Below are positions 15,574 through 25,485 of a stretch of 64,000 bases of DNA, one piece after another. The translations under genes were made by a program, and so were the position numbers. The first letter of the stretch is position 1. Every line of letters starts with the position of its first letter. Source of the stretch: an uncultured Acidobacteriia bacterium (GTDB taxonomy: Bacteria > Acidobacteriota > Terriglobia > Bryobacterales > Bryobacteraceae); NCBI GenBank assembly GCA_903907865.1, contig CAIVPR010000074.1, forward strand, positions 1-64,000. The letters are read 5' to 3'. The notes beneath the pieces are model-generated. The model did no database searches, was not told where the DNA came from, and saw nothing but the letters and a program-made list of their open reading frames with translations.

Positions 15574-18500
15574 CTATAACCGTGCCGGTCCCGCATGCAA
15601 CAGCGCCTCTGCCTCTTCCGGCGTCACGGGCAAAGACAGCAGATTCCCTTGCGCCGCGTCGAAGCCGATATGCCGCAGGATCTCCAACTGTTCCTCGGTC
15701 TCAACGCCCTCGGCCACGACGCGCAACCGCAGGGTCCGCGCCAGCTTGACCATACCTTCAACCAGCGGCAGGCTACTGGACTTCCCGGCCAGGTCGTGGA
15801 CAAAGACCCGGTCGATCTTGACAGCGTCGACCGGCAACTGGTGGAGGAACTGCATGGGTGAAAACCCGGTCCCGAAGTCGTCGAGCGCCACATGGATGCC
15901 AGCTTTGCGGATTCGGCCCAGGAGTTCGGCGGACGCGCCCGCGTCCTTCAATAGCGCCGTTTCCGTGAGTTCGAGCTCCAGTCGCGCCGGATCCAGCCCG
16001 GTCTTCCGCAGCACGCCGAACAAGGTTTGCTCAAATCCCGGTGCAGCCAACTGGACCACCGAGACATTCACCGCGATTCGGATGTGGGAGAAACCCGAAT
16101 CGTGCCACAGCTTAACTTGGCGGCAGGCCTCCTCCAGCACCCACCGGCCGATCTCGATGATCAGGCCGCTCTCCTCGGCAATTGGAATGAACTCGCCCGG
16201 GGAAATGGCCTTGTCCGGCCCATGCAAGCGCAGGAGCGCCTCGAAGCCTGTCAGATGGCCGTCCAAGGAGTACTGCGGCTGGTATCGCAGCCGGAAGCCG
16301 TCGGTCTGCAGTGCTTCCCGCAGTCGGTCCTCGATGTTCTGCGGCCGCGAAGCCGCCTCCATCATGCCCTCGACAAAAACCTGGACTTGGTTTTTCCCCT
16401 CCCCCTTGGCCCGATACATTGCCGCGTCCGCCGCCGCCATCAGGGTGGAGGCCTCGCGGGCGTCCGACGGGAAGACGGCGATGCCCACGCTCATCGTCGC
16501 GAAAACGTTCTTGTCTTCGAACTGGATCGGTGTCTCCAGAAGCCGCATCAGATCCCAACCCCGGACTTCAGCCTCGCGCTTGTCGCGGAGGTCGGGAATC
16601 AGGACCGTGAACTCGTCGCCGCCGATCCTTGCGATCATTTCGTCGGGCAGCAGGCCGGAACGCAGCCGTTCTGCGATTTGTTTCAGGAACACGTCGCCGG
16701 TGCGGTGTCCCCAGGTGTCGTTGATCCGTTTGAAGCGGTCGAGGTCGATGAAGAGCACCGCTACATGGGTGCCCGACAGGTCCGCCGAGATGAGTTCCCG
16801 GCTGAGGCGTTCGCCGAACAGGAGCCGGTTGGGCAAGCCGGTGAGGACGTCGTGCCTCGACTGGTGCGAGAGTTCCCGAGTCCGCTCCGCGACCGCGTTC
16901 TCGAGGGTGCGGCGCATTGCCTCCTCCCGCGCACTCCGTCTTTGGACCAGCACCGCGGCCAACCCGATCAAGAGTCCGATGCTGCCGCCGATGAACCACC
17001 AAGTGCGCCACCAAGGGGCTTTCACCTTGAATTCGAGGAATGCGGGCGTCTCACCCCAGACGCCGCCAAGATCACGGGCCTCGACCTCGAAGCGGTAGTC
17101 GTCCGGCGGCAGGGCGGGGAACTGGAGTTCGCGGTCCGGCGTTTCTCTCCACGTGTTGACCAAGGGCGCGAGCTTGTATCGGAACTCGAGATCCCTGTCG
17201 TGTCCAAAACGGAGCGCGGTGAAATGCAGCACCAAGGGGTCGGAGGAGTATTCGAGTGTCGCCTTGCGCGCCGGGTCGAGTTCGATCTTGCCCAGGGTGG
17301 CGGAAGTCAGAATGGCCTGCGGTGGTTCCGGCTTGTTGGCCTTGGGCCGCGCCATGAAGCGGGAGAGCCCCCCGCTGGTGCCGATCCAAATATGACCGTC
17401 GGGCTCGGTGGCGAAACCGTGGAGATCGCAGTCGTCCCAGACGAGACCGTCGCGGTGGTCATACCGGTCCCAGCGCGTGCCGTCGGCGGAAAGCACTTGG
17501 ACGCCAAAGTTGCTGCCAGCCCACAGACGGCCCTGTTGGTCGAAGTTTAAGAAGTAGGTGATGGTGGAGACGGGGCCGGGCAGCGTGGGTTCGTGGCGGG
17601 TAACCGGAGTGCCGTCCGGTGCCCATGTTAGATGTGTGATGGTGCCTGTGAGGCGGTATCCGATCCACGCCCCGCCGTTCTTGTCCGGCGCGATGGACAG
17701 GATGGAACTGCTGCTGAGCCCCTCCTTGACGGTCAGCCGCCGCCAGGCGCTATCGCCCGCAGCCGTTTTGGAACGACGCCACAATCCGTCGCTCACGCCG
17801 AGCCAGATGTCACCATTCGGTCCCTCTTCGATCGCCCAGCAGCGTGCGCTCGAAACCGCCGTGACCTTTTCGAAGGCCTTGGCACCCGGTGCCAAGGTGA
17901 AGACGCCGTTTTCGGTGCCGGCCCACACCGTTCCCCCGTGGTCCACCATCACCGCGTAAGCCAATCGGCCAGCCAAGCCCTGTTCCGGGCCGAACCATTT
18001 CGGAGGACCATTTTTGGGCGTAAAGAGCGCTAGACTCTTGCCGTCAGTGCCCAGCCATAGGCTGCCGTTGGAAGCTAGGCGCACGGAGTGGATGGGCAGC
18101 TTCCCCACGGAGGGCTCAAGTGCCCAAGTCCATTCGATACCTTTTCTGGTTCCGTGGAAGAGGCCGCTCTCGGTGCCCACCCACGCCTCGCCATTCGGCA
18201 TGGGGACCATCTCATAGACGGTCTCGCCGGTCAGGCCGCTCTGGGCTGCGAAATTTTCCCATTCGTTGTAGCCCATCCACTTGGCAAGGCCGCGCCCGGC
18301 CAGGCCCAGCCAGACCGAGCCCTCGCGGTCCTGCAACACGGAGTAGACAGGAGGCAACAGGCCGGTAGAGCGCCCAATGATTCGGAATTTTCCGTTCTCC
18401 CGGATGGCGAGGCCATCCGTGGTGGGCACCAGAAGTTTTCCGTCCGAGTCCAGTCCGAAGGTTCCCGTGCCCGTTGGGGGCAGGACGGGCGTGGGCTCCT

Positions 18501-19308
18501 CGAACAGTGCGCCACCGGGCTTGAGTCCATACAGCCGGCGGTTCTGTTGGATCCAGATATTGCCCTCGCGGTCGCGCATCAGGGTCGCGACACCCAGTCG
18601 CGGGAGGCCGGTGCGCGCTCCCACATCATCGGTCTGCCAGGAGTTCGAGGAGTCTGCGGTGCTGCGGCACAGACTCAGTCCGCATCCCCACCATATTTCA
18701 GTTTCGGGTTGCGAGTTCGGGGAACTGCGGCCGACGAAGACGGAGCGTGCATCCAAGTGCGCCGCATCCGGCGAGCGCGGGCCGGCTTGGGTTGCCAGGG
18801 TGCCGCCAGCTCCCATTCGCAGGGCGACGAGGCCGATGTCGGTTGCCAGCCAAGTCGTGTTTCCAGCGCGGACGATGCCCGCATAGCCGTTAATTCGTTG
18901 CGCACCAGGAACCGGGACTGCCTCGAACCGGTCATTTCGGAGGCGAAAAAGACCGGATTGGTTTCCGACGAGGACCGAGCCGTCCGGTGCTTCCCCAAGC
19001 GACGTGGTGGAATTCGCCGGTAGCCCCCGATCCTTTCCGAACTGCCGGAAACGGGTGCCCTCGTAGCGGAACACCCCGTTCTCGGTGGCCAGCCAGATGA
19101 ACCCGATCTGGTCCTGGAAAAGCGTCTTGACGCCGAGGTTGGTGAGGCCCTGCTCGACGCCAAAATACTGGAACGCGTACTGCTGGCCCCACATTTTCGC
19201 CGCTAGGCACAGCAGCACGGGCATGGCGCGAAACACGACCGTTGCCGTGCGCGCCAAACCTCCGAACCGCCCGGACTTTAGGGGAACCCTCAAACTCGCC
19301 TGTTCCAA
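15574..19308 (-). CDS. Two-component-regulator propeller receptor with GGDEF and EAL domains
   Basis: The 1244-residue protein has an N-terminal signal or anchor, a periplasmic double propeller of Reg_prop repeats (QDQIGFIWLATENGVFRYEG, DREGNIWIQQNRRLYGL, EPDGHIWIGTSGGLSRF) and a Y_Y_Y-type Ig domain (LEFRYKLAPL). A transmembrane helix (WWFIGGSIGLLIGLAAVLV) leads to a cytosolic GGDEF domain with intact RIGGDEF near residue 895 and an EAL domain with FEALLR near 1021, LDDFGTGFS, KIDR and AEGVET. It should make or degrade c-di-GMP in response to an outside, perhaps glycan, signal. The GGDEF domain lacks the RxxD inhibitory site. Confidence 0.9.
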   Translation of the reverse strand: MEQASLRVPLKSGRFGGLARTATVVFRAMPVLLCLAAKMWGQQYAFQYFGVEQGLTNLGVKTLFQDQIGFIWLATENGVFRYEGTRFRQFGKDRGLPANSTTSLGEAPDGSVLVGNQSGLFRLRNDRFEAVPVPGAQRINGYAGIVRAGNTTWLATDIGLVALRMGAGGTLATQAGPRSPDAAHLDARSVFVGRSSPNSQPETEIWWGCGLSLCRSTADSSNSWQTDDVGARTGLPRLGVATLMRDREGNIWIQQNRRLYGLKPGGALFEEPTPVLPPTGTGTFGLDSDGKLLVPTTDGLAIRENGKFRIIGRSTGLLPPVYSVLQDREGSVWLGLAGRGLAKWMGYNEWENFAAQSGLTGETVYEMVPMPNGEAWVGTESGLFHGTRKGIEWTWALEPSVGKLPIHSVRLASNGSLWLGTDGKSLALFTPKNGPPKWFGPEQGLAGRLAYAVMVDHGGTVWAGTENGVFTLAPGAKAFEKVTAVSSARCWAIEEGPNGDIWLGVSDGLWRRSKTAAGDSAWRRLTVKEGLSSSSILSIAPDKNGGAWIGYRLTGTITHLTWAPDGTPVTRHEPTLPGPVSTITYFLNFDQQGRLWAGSNFGVQVLSADGTRWDRYDHRDGLVWDDCDLHGFATEPDGHIWIGTSGGLSRFMARPKANKPEPPQAILTSATLGKIELDPARKATLEYSSDPLVLHFTALRFGHDRDLEFRYKLAPLVNTWRETPDRELQFPALPPDDYRFEVEARDLGGVWGETPAFLEFKVKAPWWRTWWFIGGSIGLLIGLAAVLVQRRSAREEAMRRTLENAVAERTRELSHQSRHDVLTGLPNRLLFGERLSRELISADLSGTHVAVLFIDLDRFKRINDTWGHRTGDVFLKQIAERLRSGLLPDEMIARIGGDEFTVLIPDLRDKREAEVRGWDLMRLLETPIQFEDKNVFATMSVGIAVFPSDAREASTLMAAADAAMYRAKGEGKNQVQVFVEGMMEAASRPQNIEDRLREALQTDGFRLRYQPQYSLDGHLTGFEALLRLHGPDKAISPGEFIPIAEESGLIIEIGRWVLEEACRQVKLWHDSGFSHIRIAVNVSVVQLAAPGFEQTLFGVLRKTGLDPARLELELTETALLKDAGASAELLGRIRKAGIHVALDDFGTGFSPMQFLHQLPVDAVKIDRVFVHDLAGKSSSLPLVEGMVKLARTLRLRVVAEGVETEEQLEILRHIGFDAAQGNLLSLPVTPEEAEALLHAGPARL

Positions 19309-19342
19309 TATTACCAGCGGAATGCGACAGGGCGTTCCTCGA

Positions 19343-19999
19343 CTATTTTAGGAATTCCTCCACGGACAACGCTCGGGGCGTCATCCGGGCTTTTGCAATG
19401 GCACCTTTGAAATAGTTCACCTTGGTGTAGCGGACGCCCAGCGATGTGCCGCCCGCTTTCTGCGGCGCCAACTTCACGTCGCCCCGGCCTTGGAGCGCGC
19501 CGTCGACGTAGTTTCGGAGCTCCTTCCCGTCATAAACGGCCTCGGCCCAGTGCCATTGATCCATGGAGTGCAACTTGGCGCGGTCCATCAGCGCAAGCCC
19601 GGCTCCGCCCATGGCGTAGCTGTCGAGGCACCAGCGTTTGGCACCCTCGGGGCCCAGAACGCGGATTTCGAACAGCATCCGGTTCTGGGTGCCGGTTTCC
19701 TGGAAGTGGAAGAACCGTTGCTCTTCCGCGCCGCCGGAGTCGGGACGAAAAAGGACCTCCCAGGTCCAGGTTTCGGCTCCGACGAGGGGGTGCGTGTCGA
19801 GGAAGATCGCATCGTCCACGCCGTTGAAGAGGACGGCCTTGCCTTTTGGGGTATCGATCACCTTGGGGTGCCCGAGGAGGGTTGCGGGGTGTCCCGCGAT
19901 GCTCGTGGTGCTGTCGATGTTCCAGACGATGGCGTCGGGTCCGGCGGCGAGACAGGTGAGGGCGAGGGTGGCCGCCAATAGGGTGAGGATTCGATTCAC
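19343..19999 (-). CDS. Exported LamG/concanavalin-like protein
   Basis: The 218-residue protein has a signal peptide (RILTLLAATLALTCLAAG) and one LamG-type jelly roll with typical segments: AVLFNGVDDAIFLDTHPL, TWTWEVLFRPDSGG, QRFFHFQE, WHWAEAVYDGKELRNYVDG and the closing FKGAIAKARMTPRALS. Such domains bind carbohydrate or appear in secreted enzymes; no catalytic module is attached. It stands alone between the propeller-GGDEF gene and a decayed toxin-antitoxin locus. Confidence 0.82.
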   Translation of the reverse strand: MNRILTLLAATLALTCLAAGPDAIVWNIDSTTSIAGHPATLLGHPKVIDTPKGKAVLFNGVDDAIFLDTHPLVGAETWTWEVLFRPDSGGAEEQRFFHFQETGTQNRMLFEIRVLGPEGAKRWCLDSYAMGGAGLALMDRAKLHSMDQWHWAEAVYDGKELRNYVDGALQGRGDVKLAPQKAGGTSLGVRYTKVNYFKGAIAKARMTPRALSVEEFLK

Positions 20000-20039
20000 G
20001 GGGCCATTATTTCATGCCGGAAAGGGGCTCGCAGCGTGG

Positions 20040-20265
20040 CTATTCGGCAGCGTCCAAGAGACCCTGGAGCTCTGGTAGAATTCTTAGGTCCTTGTCCCGG
20101 CCAGCCGCTCGCTTGGCTCGAATCAAGGCAGGCAAAAGTCAAGGGTCCAGACGCGGCGGTCGAAGACATCCAGCTCGCTTGAACTCGCACGAACATGCGA
20201 ATATGGCGCCCAACCCAGTCGACGCCTTCGTCGCAGAGTTGCTGGATTGCACGTACGAAGTTCAT
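20040..20265 (-). pseudogene. MNT-type nucleotidyltransferase remnant (internal deletion)
   Basis: The 5' end encodes MNFVRAIQQLCDEGVDW, the usual N-terminus of small nucleotidyltransferases paired with antitoxin-like genes. In another frame at 20040-20135 the strand encodes LPALIRAKRAAGRDKDLRIL and ends ELQGLLDAAE, the family's usual C-terminal helix with K-R-A-A-G-R-x-K-D-L. The central nucleotide-binding core, with its GG-x(10)-D-x-D signature, is absent and the frames do not join. The ATG overlaps the stop of the upstream small gene (ATGA), which is the usual two-gene arrangement. The enzyme must be dead. Confidence 0.7.
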
Positions 20266-20498
20266 CGCCTGCGCCGCTTGGCGGCACCACGTACTTCTTC
20301 AGCGAGCACACACAGGGAGTGCATCCGTATCGCGCGTTCGGACGGTGTCAGCCGCAACTGCGCAATGAGCAGCGACAGGTCGACACCCGCGTTACGCGCG
20401 GCCTCTATTTGGCTGCCGGGCGCGGGGTGCCGCAGCCGCTCTTCGGCAATTGCGAGCTTCACGGGGGACAGTACGCCGAGATCCATGATCGATTCCAT
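20262..20498 (-). CDS. Small antitoxin-like partner of the decayed nucleotidyltransferase
   Basis: The 78-residue protein reads MESIMDLGVLSPVKLAI... and ends TPSERAIRMHSLCVLAEEV plus a basic tail. Proteins with this L-[TS]-P-x-x-R-x-x-x-x-x-x-L-x-E-[VL]-R helix commonly sit directly upstream of nucleotidyltransferase-like genes. The frame continues 21 codons upstream, overlapping the TPR gene; the ATG at MESIMD is taken as start. It is still intact although its partner is broken. Function as antitoxin is inferred from arrangement only. Confidence 0.6.
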   Translation of the reverse strand: MESIMDLGVLSPVKLAIAEERLRHPAPGSQIEAARNAGVDLSLLIAQLRLTPSERAIRMHSLCVLAEEVRGAAKRRRR

Positions 20499-20535
20499 TG
20501 TAGGCTCACCAGACAGGGTTGCCGGCAAGAGGAAT

Positions 20536-20850
20536 CTACCCCAGCATCTGCAACGCGCCAATCAACTCGCTCCGCGTATGCCCATCGCCCGTCGCGGTCG
20601 TGACCTCGATCCCCTTCTCGTAAATCGCCTTCGCCTCGGCGATCCGGCCCAGCTTCTCCAAGGTCTGCCCGCCGTGGAAATACCCGGCGGCGTAGTTGGG
20701 GTTGTACTTCAGCAGTTCCACAAACTCCGGCACCGCAGCCTCCAGATCCCCGCCGCGCACGTACTCCATCGCGAGGCCGTACCGGCAGAAAGCGTCCTCG
20801 GGGCGCTGCTCCACCATCGATTTCAAGACTTCCAAGCGTCCATTCGGCAT
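20536..20850 (-). CDS. Tetratricopeptide-repeat protein, 104 aa
   Basis: Two to three TPR units are visible: EDAFCRYGLAMEYVRGGDLEAA, PEFVELLKYNPNYAAGYFHG and QTLEKLGRIAEAKAIYEKGI, with TPR-type small/large residue spacing. No signal peptide or other domain is present; it is probably a small cytosolic scaffold. Start: AGGTGA lies immediately before ATG and a TATAGT box 9 nt upstream. It is divergent from the VOC-protein gene with only 28 nt between starts, so the two promoters overlap. Confidence 0.82.
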   Translation of the reverse strand: MPNGRLEVLKSMVEQRPEDAFCRYGLAMEYVRGGDLEAAVPEFVELLKYNPNYAAGYFHGGQTLEKLGRIAEAKAIYEKGIEVTTATGDGHTRSELIGALQMLG

Positions 20851-20878
20851 TCACCTGATACTATAGCGTCCGAGCCGC

Positions 20879-21649
20879 ATGAAACTTGTCTTGATCCCCC
20901 TCCTCGCCGCGCTACCCCTCTGCGCCCAACTGGCCGAGCCGAACGCCGCCGGTGTCGCAATCGGCCATATGCACCTGAACGAGGCCGATCTCGACGTCGC
21001 CAACAAGTTCTGGGTCGACGTCATTGGTGCCACGCCCTACTCCAAGAACGGTCTGAGCGGCGTGGAAGCGCCGGGCATCATCATCCTGATCCGCAAGACC
21101 TCCGTCAAGGGCCCCATGGCGGGATCGAGCGTGAACCACATCGGCTTCACGGTCCCGGACCTCGGCCCCTACCTGCCCAAAATCGACGCCGCCGGCTACA
21201 AGCGCACCCGGCCCGGTGCCACGGTGCAAGCAATCATCGACGGCCCCGACGGCCTCCGCGTCGAACTGACCGAGGACCAGAGCCAGAAAATCCCGCTCAA
21301 GTTCCACCACGTCCACTTCAACTCGCCCGACACCAAGGCCATCCAGGCGTGGTACGCCGAAAAATTTGGCGCCACCGTGGGCAAGCGCGCCCAGTGGGAC
21401 GCGGGCGACGTCCCCGGCTCCAACCTCACTTACGCCCAACTGGACAAGCCCGAGCCAACCGTCGGTCGCGCTCTCGACCACATCGGTTTCGAGATCAAGG
21501 GCCTCGAAGCGTTCTGCAAGAAACTTGCCGACTCCGGGGTCAAATTCGAAATGCCCTACCGCGCCATGCCCCAGCTGAAGCTGACCCTCGCCTTCCTGAC
21601 CGACCCTTGGGGAACGCGGATTGAGTTGACCGAAGGCCTGGTGTATTAG
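20879..21649 (+). CDS. Exported double VOC (glyoxalase/dioxygenase-fold) protein
   Basis: After a signal peptide (LVLIPLLAALPLCAQ) the 256-residue protein has two vicinal-oxygen-chelate repeats. The first shows IGHMHLNEADLDVANKFW and VNHIGFTVPD; the second shows FHHVHFNSPDTKAIQAWY and LDHIGFEIKGLEAFC, ending FLTDPWGTRIELTEG. Histidines and Glu at the usual metal positions are present in both (HMH/VEL and HVH/IEL). Enzymes of this fold include lactoylglutathione lyases, dioxygenases and resistance proteins; an exported version has no assigned substrate. Confidence 0.83.
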   Translation: MKLVLIPLLAALPLCAQLAEPNAAGVAIGHMHLNEADLDVANKFWVDVIGATPYSKNGLSGVEAPGIIILIRKTSVKGPMAGSSVNHIGFTVPDLGPYLPKIDAAGYKRTRPGATVQAIIDGPDGLRVELTEDQSQKIPLKFHHVHFNSPDTKAIQAWYAEKFGATVGKRAQWDAGDVPGSNLTYAQLDKPEPTVGRALDHIGFEIKGLEAFCKKLADSGVKFEMPYRAMPQLKLTLAFLTDPWGTRIELTEGLVY

Positions 21650-21716
21650 CGGGCATTTTCGACGCGCACTCCGCACTGCCGTACGATGCTATGCTGGCCC
21701 TAACCACCATTTCCCC

Positions 21717-24326
<2,610 letters not shown>

Positions 24327-24333
24327 CCCGCTA

Positions 24334-24699
24334 ATGCCCTGTCCTTTGTTTCTGCCGGATGTGGAGGCCGTCCCGATGGGGCAGCCTCCGTCCGGTCGTT
24401 GTTCCGCGGACCCGGCTTTGGAGCTTTCTGCCGATACCCGCGTTCGGCTCTGTAGCCGCGGTTACGCCCGCATCGAGTGCCCGCGAGCGGTCGCTGCGGT
24501 CGAGGACGCGTTCCAGTTTCTGATCCAAGCCCATAACGAGGGCGTTTTCCGGGTGGCGTGGTCCGCCGAGCGCGACCACGGCCCGGTTGCCGTCGGGACT
24601 CTGGAAATCCGCGAAACCGACCCCGCCGAAACACCTCTGGAGCGCCAAGCCCGCGCTGCAATCGCCGAGTATTTGCGACGGTCGGGGCGGGTCTGGTAA
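24334..24699 (+). CDS. Conserved-looking protein of unknown function, 121 aa
   Basis: I do not recognise the family. The product begins MPCPLFLPDVEAVPMGQPP, contains several cysteines in the first 60 residues (CP, RC, LC, EC) and a core that reads FRVAWSAERDHGPVAVGTLEI, then a C-terminal helix (ERQARAAIAEYLRR). The Cys spacing could suit a metal or cluster, but no standard motif is complete. It starts 7 nt after the metalloprotease stop and ends 9 nt before the thioesterase start, so it is probably in the same transcript. Confidence 0.6.
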   Translation: MPCPLFLPDVEAVPMGQPPSGRCSADPALELSADTRVRLCSRGYARIECPRAVAAVEDAFQFLIQAHNEGVFRVAWSAERDHGPVAVGTLEIRETDPAETPLERQARAAIAEYLRRSGRVW

Positions 24700-24708
24700 A
24701 CATCCAGT

Positions 24709-25200
24709 ATGGATACCCCGCACGATCTGCATCCGCAAGGGCGTTACGTCAGTGAATCGGTTTCGGAATACTCGGAGTTGGCGCTGCCCAACGACGCCAA
24801 CTCGCTGGGCAACCTGTTGGGCGGCAAGATCATGCACTTGGTCGACCTCGCGGCGGCCATCGCGGCCATGCGGCACGCCCGCAATGTGGTGGTGACCGCC
24901 TCGATGGACCACATGGATTTCATCCATCCGGTGAAGCTGGGCCAGTTGGTGCGGTTGAAGGCGAGCGTGAACCGGGCGTTTCGGACATCCATGGAGGTCG
25001 GCGTCAAGGTGTGGATGGAGGACCCGGTGAAGGGGACCGTCCAGCATGTGTCGTCGGCGTACTTGACGTTCGTGGCGATCAATCCCGAGGGCAAGGCTGT
25101 GCCTGTGCCCCCGGCGATCCCGGAAACGGTCGACGAGAAGCGGCGCTACGAGCAGGCCGGACTACGCCGGGAGTACCGCTTGCTGCACCGGCGCCGGTAG
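24709..25200 (+). CDS. Acyl-CoA thioesterase, hotdog fold (YciA/BFIT-like)
   Basis: The 163-residue protein carries the hotdog signature N-SLGNLLGGKIMHLVDLAAAIAA, with Asn, Gly-Gly and the catalytic Asp (LVD) of the YciA/acyl-CoA hydrolase group. SMDHMDFIHPVKLGQ and VKVWMED strands follow. It would hydrolyse acyl-CoA to free acid and CoA. The ATG is 9 nt after the preceding small gene. Downstream is the relic of a mazEF-type locus. Confidence 0.9.
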   Translation: MDTPHDLHPQGRYVSESVSEYSELALPNDANSLGNLLGGKIMHLVDLAAAIAAMRHARNVVVTASMDHMDFIHPVKLGQLVRLKASVNRAFRTSMEVGVKVWMEDPVKGTVQHVSSAYLTFVAINPEGKAVPVPPAIPETVDEKRRYEQAGLRREYRLLHRRR

Positions 25201-25243
25201 GGGATGCGGCGGGGTTGACGTCGGTTTGGCAAATACTAATACT

Positions 25244-25375
25244 GTGGCGGCGGAGTTGTTGATCGAACAGGGGACGAGGGGGCGGCTCGCCTTGGAGTTG
25301 CCCAAACTCGACCCGAAAGCTGAAATAGAGTTGGCTGAGGAAGCGCTCGGGGACGAATCTTGGCCAGAATATTAA
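25244..25375 (+). pseudogene. MazE-like antitoxin remnant
   Basis: From a GTG the frame encodes 43 residues: VAAELLIEQGTRGRLALELP... ending AEEALGDESWPEY. Antitoxins paired with MazF/PemK often end in ALAEE...WPEY, so this looks like the C-terminal part of one. No ribosome site or DNA-binding N-terminal half is present (an in-frame TTG six codons upstream adds nothing recognisable). It overlaps the mazF remnant by 16 nt, the usual coupling. Probably a fragment, not a working gene. Confidence 0.5.
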
Positions 25376-25434
25376 GAGGCGAGATCTATTGGGCTGACGT
25401 GAACCCGGTTCGCTGACGCGAACAAGGGCGACGA
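25360..25434 (+). pseudogene. mazF/pemK toxin remnant, stopped by TGA
   Basis: A TTG in the overlap starts LARILRGEIYWADVNPVR, the very typical N-terminus of MazF/PemK endoribonucleases (R-G-E-I-Y-W-A-D-x-x-P-x-x-G). The next codon, where the family has Gly, is TGA; the frame then continues R-E-Q-G-R-R, still matching G-x-E-Q-x-G-x-R-P, before similarity is lost. One GGA to TGA change plus a 3' truncation explain this. The toxin is inactive. Confidence 0.7.
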
Positions 25435-25442
25435 TCTCGTGG

Positions 25443-25476
25443 TTCGGCGGCGGCGCGGGAGCACGCCGCCGCCGAA
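25443..25476. terminator. 13-bp GC-rich hairpin between convergent units
   Basis: TTCGGCGGCGGCG at 25443-25455 pairs perfectly with 25464-25476 around an 8-nt loop. It lies 9 nt beyond the permease stop (minus strand) and just after the mazF relic. There is no clear U-tract in either direction, but position and strength suggest transcript 3'-end formation for the permease mRNA. Confidence 0.5.
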
Positions 25477-25485
25477 AAATGCCAG

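Noticed and set aside
25414-25416. UGA recoding (selenocysteine or Trp) in the mazF remnant
   Set aside because: The family has Gly at this position, no SECIS-like hairpin follows directly, and many other genes here use TGA as a normal stop.
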